From Paracoccaceae bacterium (GTDB lineage: Bacteria; Pseudomonadota; Alphaproteobacteria; Rhodobacterales; Rhodobacteraceae), in assembly GCA_902606585.1 (NCBI GenBank), contig CACLGX010000003.1, forward strand, positions 53,664-117,663: a stretch of DNA of 64,000 nt. The letters run 5' to 3'. Numbering within the stretch: position 1 is the stretch's first letter; the number at the start of each line of letters is the position of its first letter. The notes under the pieces are model-generated. The model had not been told where the DNA came from. It saw only the letters and a list, made by a program, of their open reading frames with translations, and searched no databases. The position numbers and the translations under genes were made by a program. Shown piece by piece: positions 39,965-50,147 of the stretch.

Positions 39965-40921
39965 TTAAGCACTATTTGACTTTGCTTTAGACTCGAAAAA
40001 GGAAACAATTTTTTGAATAACGTATTTTTGAGTTGCAATATCTTCCATCAATACTTCATGTCTTGCAGATTTTATAAAATGTAAAATGCCATTAGGCCAA
40101 ATCTCCATTCGGTTATATACCCGGGCTGGGTCAACTATTCGCTCGTCTTCAGCCAAGAAAGTAATACAGGGAATTTTGGGACTTGGTAGTTTTGATAATT
40201 TAAATGTTTCTTTCAACGCAGAGTTGACCCACCTTACGCTTGGCCCACCTAATTTGAGAGAGGGGTGCTTGGTAATTTGTTCAATTAAATAGAACCACAT
40301 GTCTGGATCGTTAGTCAGAGCATTTTTTTCAAAACTCTCATCAAAATATCCTTTTTCACTTCTGGTTGGGGCAAAATTTTTATCTAATTTTAGAAATCTC
40401 GCTAAGTTTCCATAAAAATATGCAAATATACGAAGTGCAGGGCTTAACTTTATACCCCACATAGGACATGAAAATGCAGCTGCGTTAAAATGATTATTTT
40501 CATGAAGGTTTCTTAGTAAGATGGTTCCACCCATAGAGTGGCCTAAGACAAACCAAGGCCTGGGGAGATCGAAAGTTTGCGCCCAAGCGATAACTGCATC
40601 GAAATCTTTTAAGTAATCAGAAAATATTTCTACATGCCCTAGTAGTGGATTTGATGTTAATCGATCAGCTAGACCGTGTCCTCTCCAATCCAATGAAACA
40701 GATGTGTATCCATGATCCAAAAAGAGTTTTGCAGTTTTACCATATTTTTCGATATATTCAGAGTAACCAGGACAAATAAAAATTGTTCCATTTGGTATTT
40801 TTGCTTTCCAAAGTCCTACCCTAATTCTAATCCCATCTTGCGTAACTAACCAATAAGCTGAGCAATCCGGTGGCCCAAGTGAAACATCGTTGAAAAGTGG
40901 ACTTGGCTTGAACTCTATCAA
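39965..40921 (-). CDS. alpha/beta hydrolase (monoglyceride lipase/lysophospholipase-like)
   Basis: 'FICPGYSEYIEKYGKTAKLFLDHGYTSVSLDWRGHGLADRL', 'VLGHSMGGTILLRN'. Confidence 0.88.
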   Translation of the reverse strand: MIEFKPSPLFNDVSLGPPDCSAYWLVTQDGIRIRVGLWKAKIPNGTIFICPGYSEYIEKYGKTAKLFLDHGYTSVSLDWRGHGLADRLTSNPLLGHVEIFSDYLKDFDAVIAWAQTFDLPRPWFVLGHSMGGTILLRNLHENNHFNAAAFSCPMWGIKLSPALRIFAYFYGNLARFLKLDKNFAPTRSEKGYFDESFEKNALTNDPDMWFYLIEQITKHPSLKLGGPSVRWVNSALKETFKLSKLPSPKIPCITFLAEDERIVDPARVYNRMEIWPNGILHFIKSARHEVLMEDIATQKYVIQKIVSFFESKAKSNSA

Positions 40922-41211
40922 CTTAGCACTGACGCAAGCCGCATTGCCACACTCATATCCCCGTCTAGTTGTAAACGGCCCGTCATAAATGCAGAAGCTG
41001 AGTCTAAATCACCTTCTAAAATTTCTTGAAATGTTTCTAAGCTTGCTGACAAAGTAACTTCTGTCTCATCGTCAGAAACACGAGCACCTGAAGAATCAAT
41101 GATAATCGAACCCTCATCTTGAATTACAAATTTTGCAGAACCGTCAAAAACGGACCCTTCAAGTTTCTTTTCAATCGCTTCAACCGCTTCGGCCATAATA
41201 TCAGTCATTTT
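40918..41211 (-). CDS. SCP2 sterol-binding domain protein
   Basis: 'DGSAKFVIQDEGSIIIDSSGARVSDDETEVTLSASLETFQEILEGDLDSASAFMTGRLQLDGDMSVAMRLASVL'; start at MTDIMAEAVEAIEKK. Confidence 0.92.
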   Translation of the reverse strand, partial: KMTDIMAEAVEAIEKKLEGSVFDGSAKFVIQDEGSIIIDSSGARVSDDETEVTLSASLETFQEILEGDLDSASAFMTGRLQLDGDMSVAMRLASVLS

Positions 41212-41387
41212 AATTGTCCTCTTTATAATACCTCCCCATAACAATTCTTATTCGAATGGAATGGTTGATCATCCACAGCAATGGTGTTGTTAAGTTTGCT
41301 GTACACTAAACAATTTCCTAGTTAATCAAAGCAGGTAATGAAATACAACTGCACAAACAAAAATTTTAAATTTGTTTTGAGGTCTCT

Positions 41388-44144
41388 ATGAAATTTGAAA
41401 GCAAAATAGTAGCTGTTTTAGGGCCCACCAACACTGGGAAAACGTATTATGCGATAGAACGGATGTTGGGTTACAAGTCAGGAATAATAGGGCTACCTTT
41501 AAGATTATTAGCTAGAGAAGTTTATGATAAAATTGCTCATGTTCGCGGGTCTTCGTGCGTGGCTCTCGTGACTGGCGAAGAGCGGATCGTGCCAGCTGGA
41601 GCAAAATATTGGGTCTGCACGGTTGAAGCTATGCCCGAAAATTTATCCGTAGAGTGCTTAATTGTTGACGAAATTCAACTTAGTGCAGATCCCGAGCGGG
41701 GTCACATCTTTACTGATCGGCTCCTAAAATCCAGAGGAAAACTGGAGACAATTTTTCTTGGCGCAGAGACAATGAGAGGTTCGGTTAAAAGTCTTATACC
41801 TGATGTTTTCATACAAAGCCGGAAGCGAATGAGTAATCTGACGTATGCCGGTTCAAAAAAGATAAGCCGCATGCCCCCAAGAAGCGCCATAGTTAGTTTT
41901 TCCGTTGATAACGTTTACGGGATTGCAGAATTAATTCGGCGGCAAAAAGGTGGCGCTGCTGTGGTCATGGGAGCCCTCAGTCCTCGAACTAGAAATGCAC
42001 AGGTTGAGTTATATCAAAATGGGGATGTAGATTATCTTGTTGCAACGGATGCTATTGGCATGGGGCTTAACCTAGACGTTAATCACGTGGCCTTTTCTTC
42101 AATCTCGAAATTTGATGGTAGAACTATGCGCTTTCTTGCTCCAAATGAGCTTGCACAGATAGCAGGAAGAGCTGGTCGTGGAATGAGTGACGGTAGTTTT
42201 GGTGAGACGGGTGAAGTGGCTGCTTTGGACGAGGATGTAGTTAAAGCAATCGTGGAGCACCGGTTCAAACCTTTGAACAAACTTATGTGGCGTAATTCAG
42301 AATTATCTTTTACTAGTATCGAAACACTAATTCAATCTCTGGATAAAAAAACAGAAAATGTCGTACTTGTTAAAGCCAGAGAGGCAGACGACTTTACCGC
42401 ACTGAAAACATTGTCGCAAAGTCCTAATTTAAAGATCAGGATTAATGATAAATCGTCAGTGAAACTCTTATGGGATGTTTGTAGAATTCCAGATTTTAGA
42501 GGTATCAGTAGTGTTGAGCATGCTAATTTACTAGAGGAAATATTCAAATTTATTTGTGAGTTCTCTGCTATACCTGACGATTGGTTTGGGCAGCAGATAA
42601 AACGTCTTGATAGGACAGATGGGGACATAGATGTTTTGTCAAAACGACTAGCATTTATTAGGACATGGACCTATGTTGCACAAAGACAAGGTTGGCTTCA
42701 TGATAGCCTTCATTGGCGCGGAGTGACTCGGGCCTTGGAAGACCGGTTGTCTGACGCTCTTCATGAGCGTCTTACGCAAAGATTTGTAGATCGGCGCACA
42801 TCAGTTTTGCTGCGCCGGCTTAAACAAAAGGAGGCCCTCTTGGCTGAAGTAAATGAAAATGGTGAAGTGACCGTTGAGGGCGAATTCGTTGGAAAGCTGG
42901 AGGGCTTTAGATTTCAGCAGGATAAAGAGACAACAGCTCAAGAAGCTAAAACGATTAAGTCAGCATCCTTGCAGGCCCTTTTACCGCACTTCAATCTAAG
43001 AGCAGATAGATTTTACAATGCTCCAGATACTGAAATTGACTTCACAGAGCAGGGTGGCTTGATGTGGGGAGACCAAGCTGTAGGTAAGTTGATTGCTGGT
43101 GATGATGTTATGCACCCAAAAGTTGCTGCTTTCGTGGATAGTGAGGCGGGAACGGAAGTAATGAATAAAGTGGAGCGCCGGCTCCAGCATTTTGTGGACC
43201 GGAAAATATCTGTACTTTTTGAGCCTCTAATGAACTTGCAAAAAGATGGAGAACTGACAGGCCCGGCAAAAGGATTTGGTTTCCAACTATTCGAAAGTCT
43301 TGGTATTTTAAGAAGACAAAATGTTTTGGCAGAGGTTAAGTCGCTCGATCAGGATGCAAGAGCTCTACTTCGAAAACATGGTGTTAGGTTTGGACAATTC
43401 ACGGTATTTATGCCGTTTTTATTGAAACCAGCTCCAACTCGTTTGAGACTTGTATTGTGGGCTCTTTCAAAAAATTTAGATGAATTTCCAGAAGCGCCAC
43501 CACCTGGCTTAGTAACAGTGCCGGTGACCACAGAAGCACCAGAACAGTATGATGATATGTCGGGCTACCGAAACGCAGGGGACCGAGCCATAAGAATTGA
43601 TATGCTGGAACGTTTGGCAGACCTGTTAAGAGTTGAAGACAGTCGTAATGGCTTCGAAGCTAACGCAGATATGTTATCAATAACTGGGATGACCCTAGAA
43701 CAATTTGCTAACTTGATGGAGGGTTTGGGGTATACAGCTAAAAAAGCTGAACGAGAGAAAGTAAAAGTAGCTGAAATTTCTGATAGCGCCGATGCTAATG
43801 ATCAAGAAAAATCGTCTTTAGACCCACAAAAAATCAATCTTAAGATACAGTCTGATAAAGTTGAAGGTCAGGTAGAGTTGATAGAAGAAAAAGATATTGA
43901 GATTTTCTACACCTTTAAATGGATCAGTAAGCAAATCAACAATAGGCGAGCCAACAAAGATAAACAGATAAAGCATAAAGATGGCGAAACTGGAAAAACA
44001 AAATACAAAAGAAAAGCAAGTGTGAAGCAAAGAGTAAAATCTGATAAGCCAAAAAGTTTTGAAGCACGTCCGGAAAAACTGAAAAAAATTGACCCTGATA
44101 ACCCATTTGCAGCCGCTTTAATGGGTTTATCGAAAAAAAATTGA
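41388..44144 (+). CDS. SUV3-like DEAD/DEAH helicase
   Basis: 'AVLGPTNTGKTYYAIERMLGYKSGIIGLPLRLLAREVYDK', 'LIVDEIQL', 'ATDAIGMGLNLDVNHVAFSSISKFDG'; long basic C-terminal tail. Confidence 0.92.
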   Translation: MKFESKIVAVLGPTNTGKTYYAIERMLGYKSGIIGLPLRLLAREVYDKIAHVRGSSCVALVTGEERIVPAGAKYWVCTVEAMPENLSVECLIVDEIQLSADPERGHIFTDRLLKSRGKLETIFLGAETMRGSVKSLIPDVFIQSRKRMSNLTYAGSKKISRMPPRSAIVSFSVDNVYGIAELIRRQKGGAAVVMGALSPRTRNAQVELYQNGDVDYLVATDAIGMGLNLDVNHVAFSSISKFDGRTMRFLAPNELAQIAGRAGRGMSDGSFGETGEVAALDEDVVKAIVEHRFKPLNKLMWRNSELSFTSIETLIQSLDKKTENVVLVKAREADDFTALKTLSQSPNLKIRINDKSSVKLLWDVCRIPDFRGISSVEHANLLEEIFKFICEFSAIPDDWFGQQIKRLDRTDGDIDVLSKRLAFIRTWTYVAQRQGWLHDSLHWRGVTRALEDRLSDALHERLTQRFVDRRTSVLLRRLKQKEALLAEVNENGEVTVEGEFVGKLEGFRFQQDKETTAQEAKTIKSASLQALLPHFNLRADRFYNAPDTEIDFTEQGGLMWGDQAVGKLIAGDDVMHPKVAAFVDSEAGTEVMNKVERRLQHFVDRKISVLFEPLMNLQKDGELTGPAKGFGFQLFESLGILRRQNVLAEVKSLDQDARALLRKHGVRFGQFTVFMPFLLKPAPTRLRLVLWALSKNLDEFPEAPPPGLVTVPVTTEAPEQYDDMSGYRNAGDRAIRIDMLERLADLLRVEDSRNGFEANADMLSITGMTLEQFANLMEGLGYTAKKAEREKVKVAEISDSADANDQEKSSLDPQKINLKIQSDKVEGQVELIEEKDIEIFYTFKWISKQINNRRANKDKQIKHKDGETGKTKYKRKASVKQRVKSDKPKSFEARPEKLKKIDPDNPFAAALMGLSKKN

Positions 44145-44163
44145 AGGCACTAAGAAGGATCGT

Positions 44164-44547
44164 ATGACCGAAAAGATAAGGCTAGATACTTGGCTGTGGT
44201 ATGCTCGTTTTTATAAGAGCAGAAGTCTGTCTTCAAAGGCGATCTTAACTGGAAAAGTGAGAGTGAACTCAATTAAGATTATTAAGCCAGCTTCAAAAGT
44301 TAAAATAAAAGATGTTCTTACGATAAACCACGTAAAATTGGTGAGAATTATTGAAGTTCAAAGCCTGGGTGCCAGACGAGGACCTGCTAGTGAAGCACAA
44401 AAGCTTTATAAAGATCTTTTGGAAGATGCAACAGGCGCTTCCAACATAAAATACGTATCTGAAGAGCCCAAAAAAGATACAAATAAAAGGCCAACTAAAA
44501 AAGACCGAAGGATACTGGATAAAATAGTTACCAAAACACTTGAATGA
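44164..44547 (+). CDS. S4-domain RNA-binding protein
   Basis: 'IRLDTWLWYARFYKSRSLSSKAILTGKVRVNSIKIIKPASKVKIKDVLTI'. Confidence 0.92.
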   Translation: MTEKIRLDTWLWYARFYKSRSLSSKAILTGKVRVNSIKIIKPASKVKIKDVLTINHVKLVRIIEVQSLGARRGPASEAQKLYKDLLEDATGASNIKYVSEEPKKDTNKRPTKKDRRILDKIVTKTLE

Positions 44548-44599
44548 TTAGTTGAACCAGTCTAGCAATGCGTTCGATGTTTTCGTTTGGACGTATTTT

Positions 44600-44938
44600 A
44601 TGACTTACATTGTCAATGATTCATGCATAGCTTGTAAATATACTGATTGTGTTGAAGTTTGTCCCGTAGATTGCTTCTACGAAGGTGAAAACATGCTTGT
44701 TATTCACCCAGATGAATGTATTGACTGCGGCGTTTGTGAACCAGAGTGCCCTGCTGATGCAATTCGGCCAGATACCGAGCCTGATATGGAAAAGTGGGTA
44801 GAGTTTAACCGCAAGTATTCGGAAATTTGGCCGGTTATTATTACTCAAAAAGATCCATTGCCTGATGCTGAACAACGCGAAGGCGAAACGGGTAAGCTTG
44901 AAAAGTATTTTTCAGAAAACCCTGGTGAAGGCGGTTAG
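44600..44938 (+). CDS. fdxA: 7Fe/8Fe-type ferredoxin
   Basis: [55 protein letters not shown]. Confidence 0.95.
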   Translation: MTYIVNDSCIACKYTDCVEVCPVDCFYEGENMLVIHPDECIDCGVCEPECPADAIRPDTEPDMEKWVEFNRKYSEIWPVIITQKDPLPDAEQREGETGKLEKYFSENPGEGG

Positions 44939-45042
44939 AAACCTCCGGCTGGCAAATTCCTCAAAGCTATGTTAGGTGAAACGCTTAACAACTGGTGCTC
45001 AAATTTGTTCCAGTTTCAATTTTAGAATTAAAGGAAACAATA

Positions 45043-45546
45043 ATGAGCAAGAAACTTCACTTCAGTTCAAATGAATATATTGTATACCCAGCCCATGGTG
45101 TGGGTAAAGTTGTTTCAATCGAAGAACAAGAGATTGCAGGCGCTTCTCTTGAATTGTATGTAGTTGCTTTTGAAAAAGACAAGATGACCCTTCGAGTTCC
45201 CACGAACAAAGCGGAAGAAATTGGTATGCGCTCTCTGAGTTCACCAGATGTGGTCACCCAGGCTCTTGCAACTTTAAAAGGCAAGCCCAAAGTAAAGCGG
45301 GCAATGTGGTCAAGAAGAGCTCAGGAGTATGAACAAAAAATAAATTCAGGGGACTTAATCGCAATCGCTGAAGTGGTTCGTGATTTACACCGAAATGATG
45401 AACAAAGAGAGCAAAGCTATTCGGAACGTCAACTTTACGAAGCAGCTTTAGACCGTTTGACAAGAGAAGTAGCAGCCGTTGATGATGGGGACGAAGTTGC
45501 TGCTGCCCGAAAAGTTGGCTCTGTATTGGTATCAAGGGCTGCATAA
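45043..45546 (+). CDS. carD: CarD family transcriptional regulator
   Basis: 'YIVYPAHGVGKVVSIEEQEIAGASLELYVVAFEKDKMTLRVPTNKA'. Confidence 0.94.
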   Translation: MSKKLHFSSNEYIVYPAHGVGKVVSIEEQEIAGASLELYVVAFEKDKMTLRVPTNKAEEIGMRSLSSPDVVTQALATLKGKPKVKRAMWSRRAQEYEQKINSGDLIAIAEVVRDLHRNDEQREQSYSERQLYEAALDRLTREVAAVDDGDEVAAARKVGSVLVSRAA

Positions 45547-45588
45547 ATTAAATCTCACGTGAGAATTCATAATTTTAATTTAAGTTTC

Positions 45589-47433
45589 TTACCCTTGTGG
45601 GATTTTAAGGACTAAATTATTGCCACCTTTTACATAACGAATTTCAGTCGTTCCAATCGCGGCGACCTGGCCTCCATCAAGAGTATCACCAACTTTAACC
45701 AATTTAGTCTGTCCCGTTGGAAATAAAACAATTGCACGTTTCTCGGATCCTCGGGAATAAATGCTTAGAACATTTAATTTATGTTTGTCGATAGCATTTT
45801 TTTGGGTTGCAAGTTTTACTATGGATTTTTTTGTTGCTGCACTTGAAATTGTTCCCGTCACAGACGCCTCATCACCCTCTTCTGAATAATCGGAAATTAC
45901 TATCCTTTTTCTAATTTTTGGTCTGACTTTGGGTTTTATAGATTGTCCAAGTTGACCTTCTGAAAAGATAGGGCTCTTCGCAGCGAGCTCCTCAATAACA
46001 TGAGGCCGGACTCTAGGTCGCGCGTATTCTGTGGGAATTTCTTTAATTTCGAAAGGATACTTGTTGGGCCGTATTTTTGGACGAGCAGGTAGTTTATTGT
46101 TAAAACTTACCTGAAAATTGGCCATCATCCGATCAAATTTTTTCTTTTCTAGAGCACCTGTAGCCATTGGTATGCTAGATGGAGTTTTTTGTATTCTTTT
46201 ATTGTTCTTCAGGGAGGCTTCCTTTGAAGTGTCAAATTCTGCTTTAGACAATTTTTTAATTTTAATCTCATTTACAGGCGACCTGAGGTTTAGGTCTGGT
46301 CTGGAATAAGTTGCTTCGTTATCTAAAGTTAGACCAAAATTACTTGAGAGATTTATTGAAGGGTCATTTCTAAGCCTTGTCTCACTATTTGAAATTAATA
46401 ATTTATCTTGTGGGCTTTCTGTTAAAAAACTGGTGTCGTTAAGGTCAACAATTTGTAATTTGGGATTTTTTATCTTTATTTCGGATTGGTCTGCATAAAT
46501 TAAATCTACTGACTGCAAGTGGATTGGTTTACTACCCAAAGATTTGTCGGCTAATTTAGCTGTCAGGATCTTTGACCTAGGTTCAGCAGGTCCTATAGCT
46601 AATTCAATACCAGAGATATCTTGGTTAGCCAGAAAATTCATCTTCTGCGACAATAAAAAGACATGATAAGGCGTTATAATTTCTTTTTTAGTAATTACAG
46701 TTTTTTCAATTTGTGTTTCGGAGTTGACTAAAGTTTCCTTTTTGGAAGAACGATCAAAATACGCTAAAGCAAGTGTAATTGACGCTATTAAGCCAATTCC
46801 AAAAATGGAAAAAACACGATTAGCTCTAAAGTTAATCCAAGAGTTAGTGCTAAACATTTTAGCTGTTATCGAACTTGCAAACTTTATTATTGCACGAACT
46901 ATCTCAGAAAGAGCCACTTCGCCAAATTTGAATTTTCCTTCAAACTCTAATTTTTTGTCGAAAACAAAAGATCTTTTGTGATCCTCAAAATTACCAACTG
47001 CATTTACAACTTTAAAACCAATGTTTTCAATGAAAGTAATAGCCTCTAACAGTTGTTCTCTGTTAATAACGCTAATTTCAAGTAAATCCCCTGTCCTTAC
47101 AATATTGTACAGTATTGTAGAAATATCGATATTTTTTTCATTTTTTAGAAAATTTTCGGCTACTAAATTGATGTGCTCTTCGTCGCCTTTCTCATCTATG
47201 TGTTTTATAAAAAATCTTATGTGTTCATTTGGGATTGAGAGGTTGATATCGGTTCGTAAACTTTTGTTTTTATTTAAGAAAATATAACATGCTTTTAGCG
47301 CTGTTTCAACGTCGCCTTTTTGGATTTTTACAGATTTTACAATACTATCAGCCGAGGCGACATTATCATGCAATTCCACGCTGTTTGCTCGAATAACTAG
47401 ATTTAGGCGCGAACCTTTCAAATGGCCCTCCAA
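45589..47433 (-). CDS. large hypothetical protein, PilP/GspC-like C-terminal domain
   Basis: C-terminal 'LNVLSIYSRGSEKRAIVLFPTGQTKLVKVGDTLDGGQVAAIGTTEIRYVKGGNNLVLKIP' resembles PilP/GspC; internal TM 'VFSIFGIGLIASITLALAYF'. Confidence 0.55.
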   Translation of the reverse strand: MEGHLKGSRLNLVIRANSVELHDNVASADSIVKSVKIQKGDVETALKACYIFLNKNKSLRTDINLSIPNEHIRFFIKHIDEKGDEEHINLVAENFLKNEKNIDISTILYNIVRTGDLLEISVINREQLLEAITFIENIGFKVVNAVGNFEDHKRSFVFDKKLEFEGKFKFGEVALSEIVRAIIKFASSITAKMFSTNSWINFRANRVFSIFGIGLIASITLALAYFDRSSKKETLVNSETQIEKTVITKKEIITPYHVFLLSQKMNFLANQDISGIELAIGPAEPRSKILTAKLADKSLGSKPIHLQSVDLIYADQSEIKIKNPKLQIVDLNDTSFLTESPQDKLLISNSETRLRNDPSINLSSNFGLTLDNEATYSRPDLNLRSPVNEIKIKKLSKAEFDTSKEASLKNNKRIQKTPSSIPMATGALEKKKFDRMMANFQVSFNNKLPARPKIRPNKYPFEIKEIPTEYARPRVRPHVIEELAAKSPIFSEGQLGQSIKPKVRPKIRKRIVISDYSEEGDEASVTGTISSAATKKSIVKLATQKNAIDKHKLNVLSIYSRGSEKRAIVLFPTGQTKLVKVGDTLDGGQVAAIGTTEIRYVKGGNNLVLKIPQG

Positions 47434-47530
47434 AGTATCCTTATAGTTAAATTACACGATTTAGATACTTTGGAAAAGACAAACAAGCTGGATTAACTGA
47501 TAAATGCAAAAACTTGGTTTATTGGCAATT

Positions 47531-48820
47531 TTATCTTGCTGCTGATAATGCCTGTTTAAGATCTGCGATTAAATCATCAGGGTCCTCAATTCCAATAGAA
47601 ATTCGTACTACATTTGGCGCGGAACCAGCAGCGATTTGTTGCTCGACTGTTAATTGTCTGTGCGTAGTTGATGCTGTGTGTATGACCAGTGAGCGACTAT
47701 CACCCAAATTTGATACGTGGCTAAAAATTTCTAGTGCATTCACAAATTTTATGCAACTGTCATATCCGCCCTTCAGGGCGACCGTGAATAAACCTCCAGC
47801 GCCCTTTGGGCATACTTTTTTAACGCGATCAAAATACGGAGAAGATTTTAATCCTGCATAGGTTACGGCTTCAACAGTTTCTTGTTCTTCCAGCCAACTA
47901 GCTATTTTAAAAGCATTGTCAGAGTGACGTTGCATACGCAGTGATAAAGTTTCCAAGCCCATTAGGGTATAATGAGCGGCTTGCGGGTTCATGGTCATTC
48001 CTAAATCGCGCAGGCCAACAGCTATCCCATGGAAAGTAAATGCCAAAGCGCCAAAAGTTTCATGAAAGCGTAAACCGTGATAGGCGGGCTCAGGTTCGGA
48101 TAGTGATGGAAACTTTTGATTTGCAGACCAGTCAAATTTGCCGCTGTCTACGACGCACCCACCTGTAACGGTTCCATTTCCGGTCATATATTTTGTTGTC
48201 GAGTGGACAACTATCGTTGCGCCGTACTCTATAGGCCGACACAAATAAGGCGTGGCAGTAGTATTGTCTACGATTAGGGGTAGGCCAGCTTTATCAGAAA
48301 CCGATGATATGGCTTGAAGGTCTGTGATATATCCACCCGGGTTTGCTATAGCTTCGCAGAAAACAGCGCGAGTATTCTCATCAATCGCATTTTTCAATGC
48401 ATCTAGATCATCGAAATCTACAAACTTTGCTGACCAACCAAAGCGCTTAATGGTTTGGCTAAATTGAGTAACTGTTCCGCCATATAAACGTGTTGATGCA
48501 ATTACGTTGCATCCAGGTGACATGAGGGGGAACAGAGCCATAATTTGGGCAGCGTGACCCGATGAACAACAAACGGCCCCAACGCCACCTTCTAAGGTTG
48601 CTATGCGTTCTTGTAACACTGATACGGTAGGGTTTGTTAATCTAGAGTATATATAGCCTACTTCCTGTAGATTGAATAATGCAGCCGCATGTTCGGCATC
48701 GCGAAAAACATAGGCTGTTGACTGATAAATTGGAGTTTGTCGCGCCCCAGTCACCGGATCCGGGCGAGACCCAGCATGAATTTGTAATGTATCAAAACCG
48801 TAAGTTGGACCGTCTTCCAT
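47531..48820 (-). CDS. metY: O-acetylhomoserine aminocarboxypropyltransferase/cysteine synthase
   Basis: 'YGFDTLQIHAGSRPDPVTGARQTPIYQSTAYVFRDAEHAAALFNLQE', PLP site 'VHSTTKYMTGNGTVTGGCVVD'. Confidence 0.93.
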   Translation of the reverse strand: MEDGPTYGFDTLQIHAGSRPDPVTGARQTPIYQSTAYVFRDAEHAAALFNLQEVGYIYSRLTNPTVSVLQERIATLEGGVGAVCCSSGHAAQIMALFPLMSPGCNVIASTRLYGGTVTQFSQTIKRFGWSAKFVDFDDLDALKNAIDENTRAVFCEAIANPGGYITDLQAISSVSDKAGLPLIVDNTTATPYLCRPIEYGATIVVHSTTKYMTGNGTVTGGCVVDSGKFDWSANQKFPSLSEPEPAYHGLRFHETFGALAFTFHGIAVGLRDLGMTMNPQAAHYTLMGLETLSLRMQRHSDNAFKIASWLEEQETVEAVTYAGLKSSPYFDRVKKVCPKGAGGLFTVALKGGYDSCIKFVNALEIFSHVSNLGDSRSLVIHTASTTHRQLTVEQQIAAGSAPNVVRISIGIEDPDDLIADLKQALSAAR

Positions 48821-49014
48821 TCTTTTTCCTCATTTTTGGGTTTGGAGCAATTTAAGCAAAGCTTCCTAAAAGAACAAACAAATAATTCTCATAGTTATGA
48901 TTAAAAGGATAAAGTTTACAGTTGTTTTTTTTGTTTGAAATTAAATTCTTTTATAATCGTTTTAAGCAGAATAGTTTTCATTGCTAAGGCAATTAAAAAG
49001 GAAGGATATTTTGG

Positions 49015-49812
49015 ATGTTTGACTTAGGTTTGGATGATAAAGTTGTCCTGATTACGGGCGGAAGCGATGGGCTGGGTCGTGCAACGGCTGAAAGATTTGC
49101 GTTAGAAGGAGCTAAAGTTGTTATTTGTGCTCGGCGTTCAGAGCGTCTGTTGCAGGCTGTAGATGAAATTCGAAAGCAATCAGTGCAACATTTGGATAAG
49201 GATCCAGAAAAAGAGGTTTTTGGATATTCTGCTGATGTTACTAATCCAGAGGATTGTATAAATCTTATATCAAACATAACATCAAAACTTGGTGGAATTG
49301 ATTTTTTAATTAATAATGCAGGAGTTTCGTCAGCAGCAGGGCTAGAAAAATTAAATGAGGCTGAATGGCTTGCAGATTTTCATCTCAAGGTTATGTCTGC
49401 TGTGAGATTAAGTAAATTAGTGGTTCCCTCTATGAGAATGAGGGGCGGTGGTTGCATTATCAATGCAAGCATAGGCGGCGGTAAAGCGCCAGCTGCTAGA
49501 TCTCTTCCTACGTCCGTTATGCGGTCTGCAGGTCTTAACCTGACAAAATCTTTGGCCAACGAGTTTGCAGCTGAGCAAATCAGGGTAAATGCTATTTGCA
49601 TTGGATTAATAAAATCTATGCAATGGGTCAGGCGCGCTGGTAACAAAAATCCACAAGACCTTTACGACGATATGGCTAAGAGAATTCCTTTGGGTCGAGT
49701 TGGAGAGGCAGAAGAATATGCGGATTTAGTTGCTTTTCTTTGTTCTAAAAGAGCACAATTTATCACAGGTACTTCAGTCAATTTGGATGGGGGGATGTGC
49801 CCAGTGATCTAG
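49015..49812 (+). CDS. SDR family oxidoreductase
   Basis: 'DKVVLITGGSDGLGRATAERFALEGAKVVICARR', 'NNAGVSSAAGL'. Confidence 0.92.
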   Translation: MFDLGLDDKVVLITGGSDGLGRATAERFALEGAKVVICARRSERLLQAVDEIRKQSVQHLDKDPEKEVFGYSADVTNPEDCINLISNITSKLGGIDFLINNAGVSSAAGLEKLNEAEWLADFHLKVMSAVRLSKLVVPSMRMRGGGCIINASIGGGKAPAARSLPTSVMRSAGLNLTKSLANEFAAEQIRVNAICIGLIKSMQWVRRAGNKNPQDLYDDMAKRIPLGRVGEAEEYADLVAFLCSKRAQFITGTSVNLDGGMCPVI

Positions 49813-50016
49813 TCACAGGTTCAGATAATATTGTGACTCTGTCTTGCTTGCGTTAGCTTCAGCAGCTATTTGGGCCTTTAATATAATCATTTTGGCAAGT
49901 TTTTCAGTATTGGATAATTTACTCCAATCTGACCCGACTGGAATGCACATTCCGCAAACACATCGCTGGTCATTTTGAACACTTACGAAACCACGATATA
50001 CGTGCTGTGGTATCAT
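49813..50016 (-). CDS. small Cys-rich hypothetical protein
   Basis: MIPQHVYRGFVSVQNDQRCVCGMCIPVGSDWSKLSNTEKLAKMIILKAQIAAEANAS...; starts 2 nt after the upstream ORF. Confidence 0.5.
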   Translation of the reverse strand: MIPQHVYRGFVSVQNDQRCVCGMCIPVGSDWSKLSNTEKLAKMIILKAQIAAEANASKTESQYYLNL

Positions 50017-50018
50017 AA

Positions 50019-50147
50019 TCAGGCCGCATCCTCGGCGCTTTTTTGATTGGCTTCCCATTCGATCTTTTTGTTTTCATAATCTTTTTCGCTTAGATTATGC
50101 CAACCTATACATCTACCCGTAGGCGAGCGACCACATGTGCAACTCAT
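50019..50147 (-). CDS. small CxC/CxGxH protein, CDGSH-like motif
   Basis: MSCTCGRSPTGRCIGWHNLSEKDYENKKIEWEANQKSAEDAA*; GGAGAGATTT before ATG. Confidence 0.6.
   Translation of the reverse strand: MSCTCGRSPTGRCIGWHNLSEKDYENKKIEWEANQKSAEDAA

Noticed and set aside
45254-45544. ORF antisense to carD
   Set aside because: Leu/Gln-rich shadow ORF of a conserved gene.
48821-49010. SAM-II/SAM-V-type riboswitch upstream of metY
   Set aside because: Such elements are expected upstream of metY in marine alphaproteobacteria, and AAGC-UUU-GCUU plus GAGGAAAAAG are present. I could not trace a convincing conserved pseudoknot by eye. A cmsearch with the Rfam SAM-II/SAM-V models would decide.
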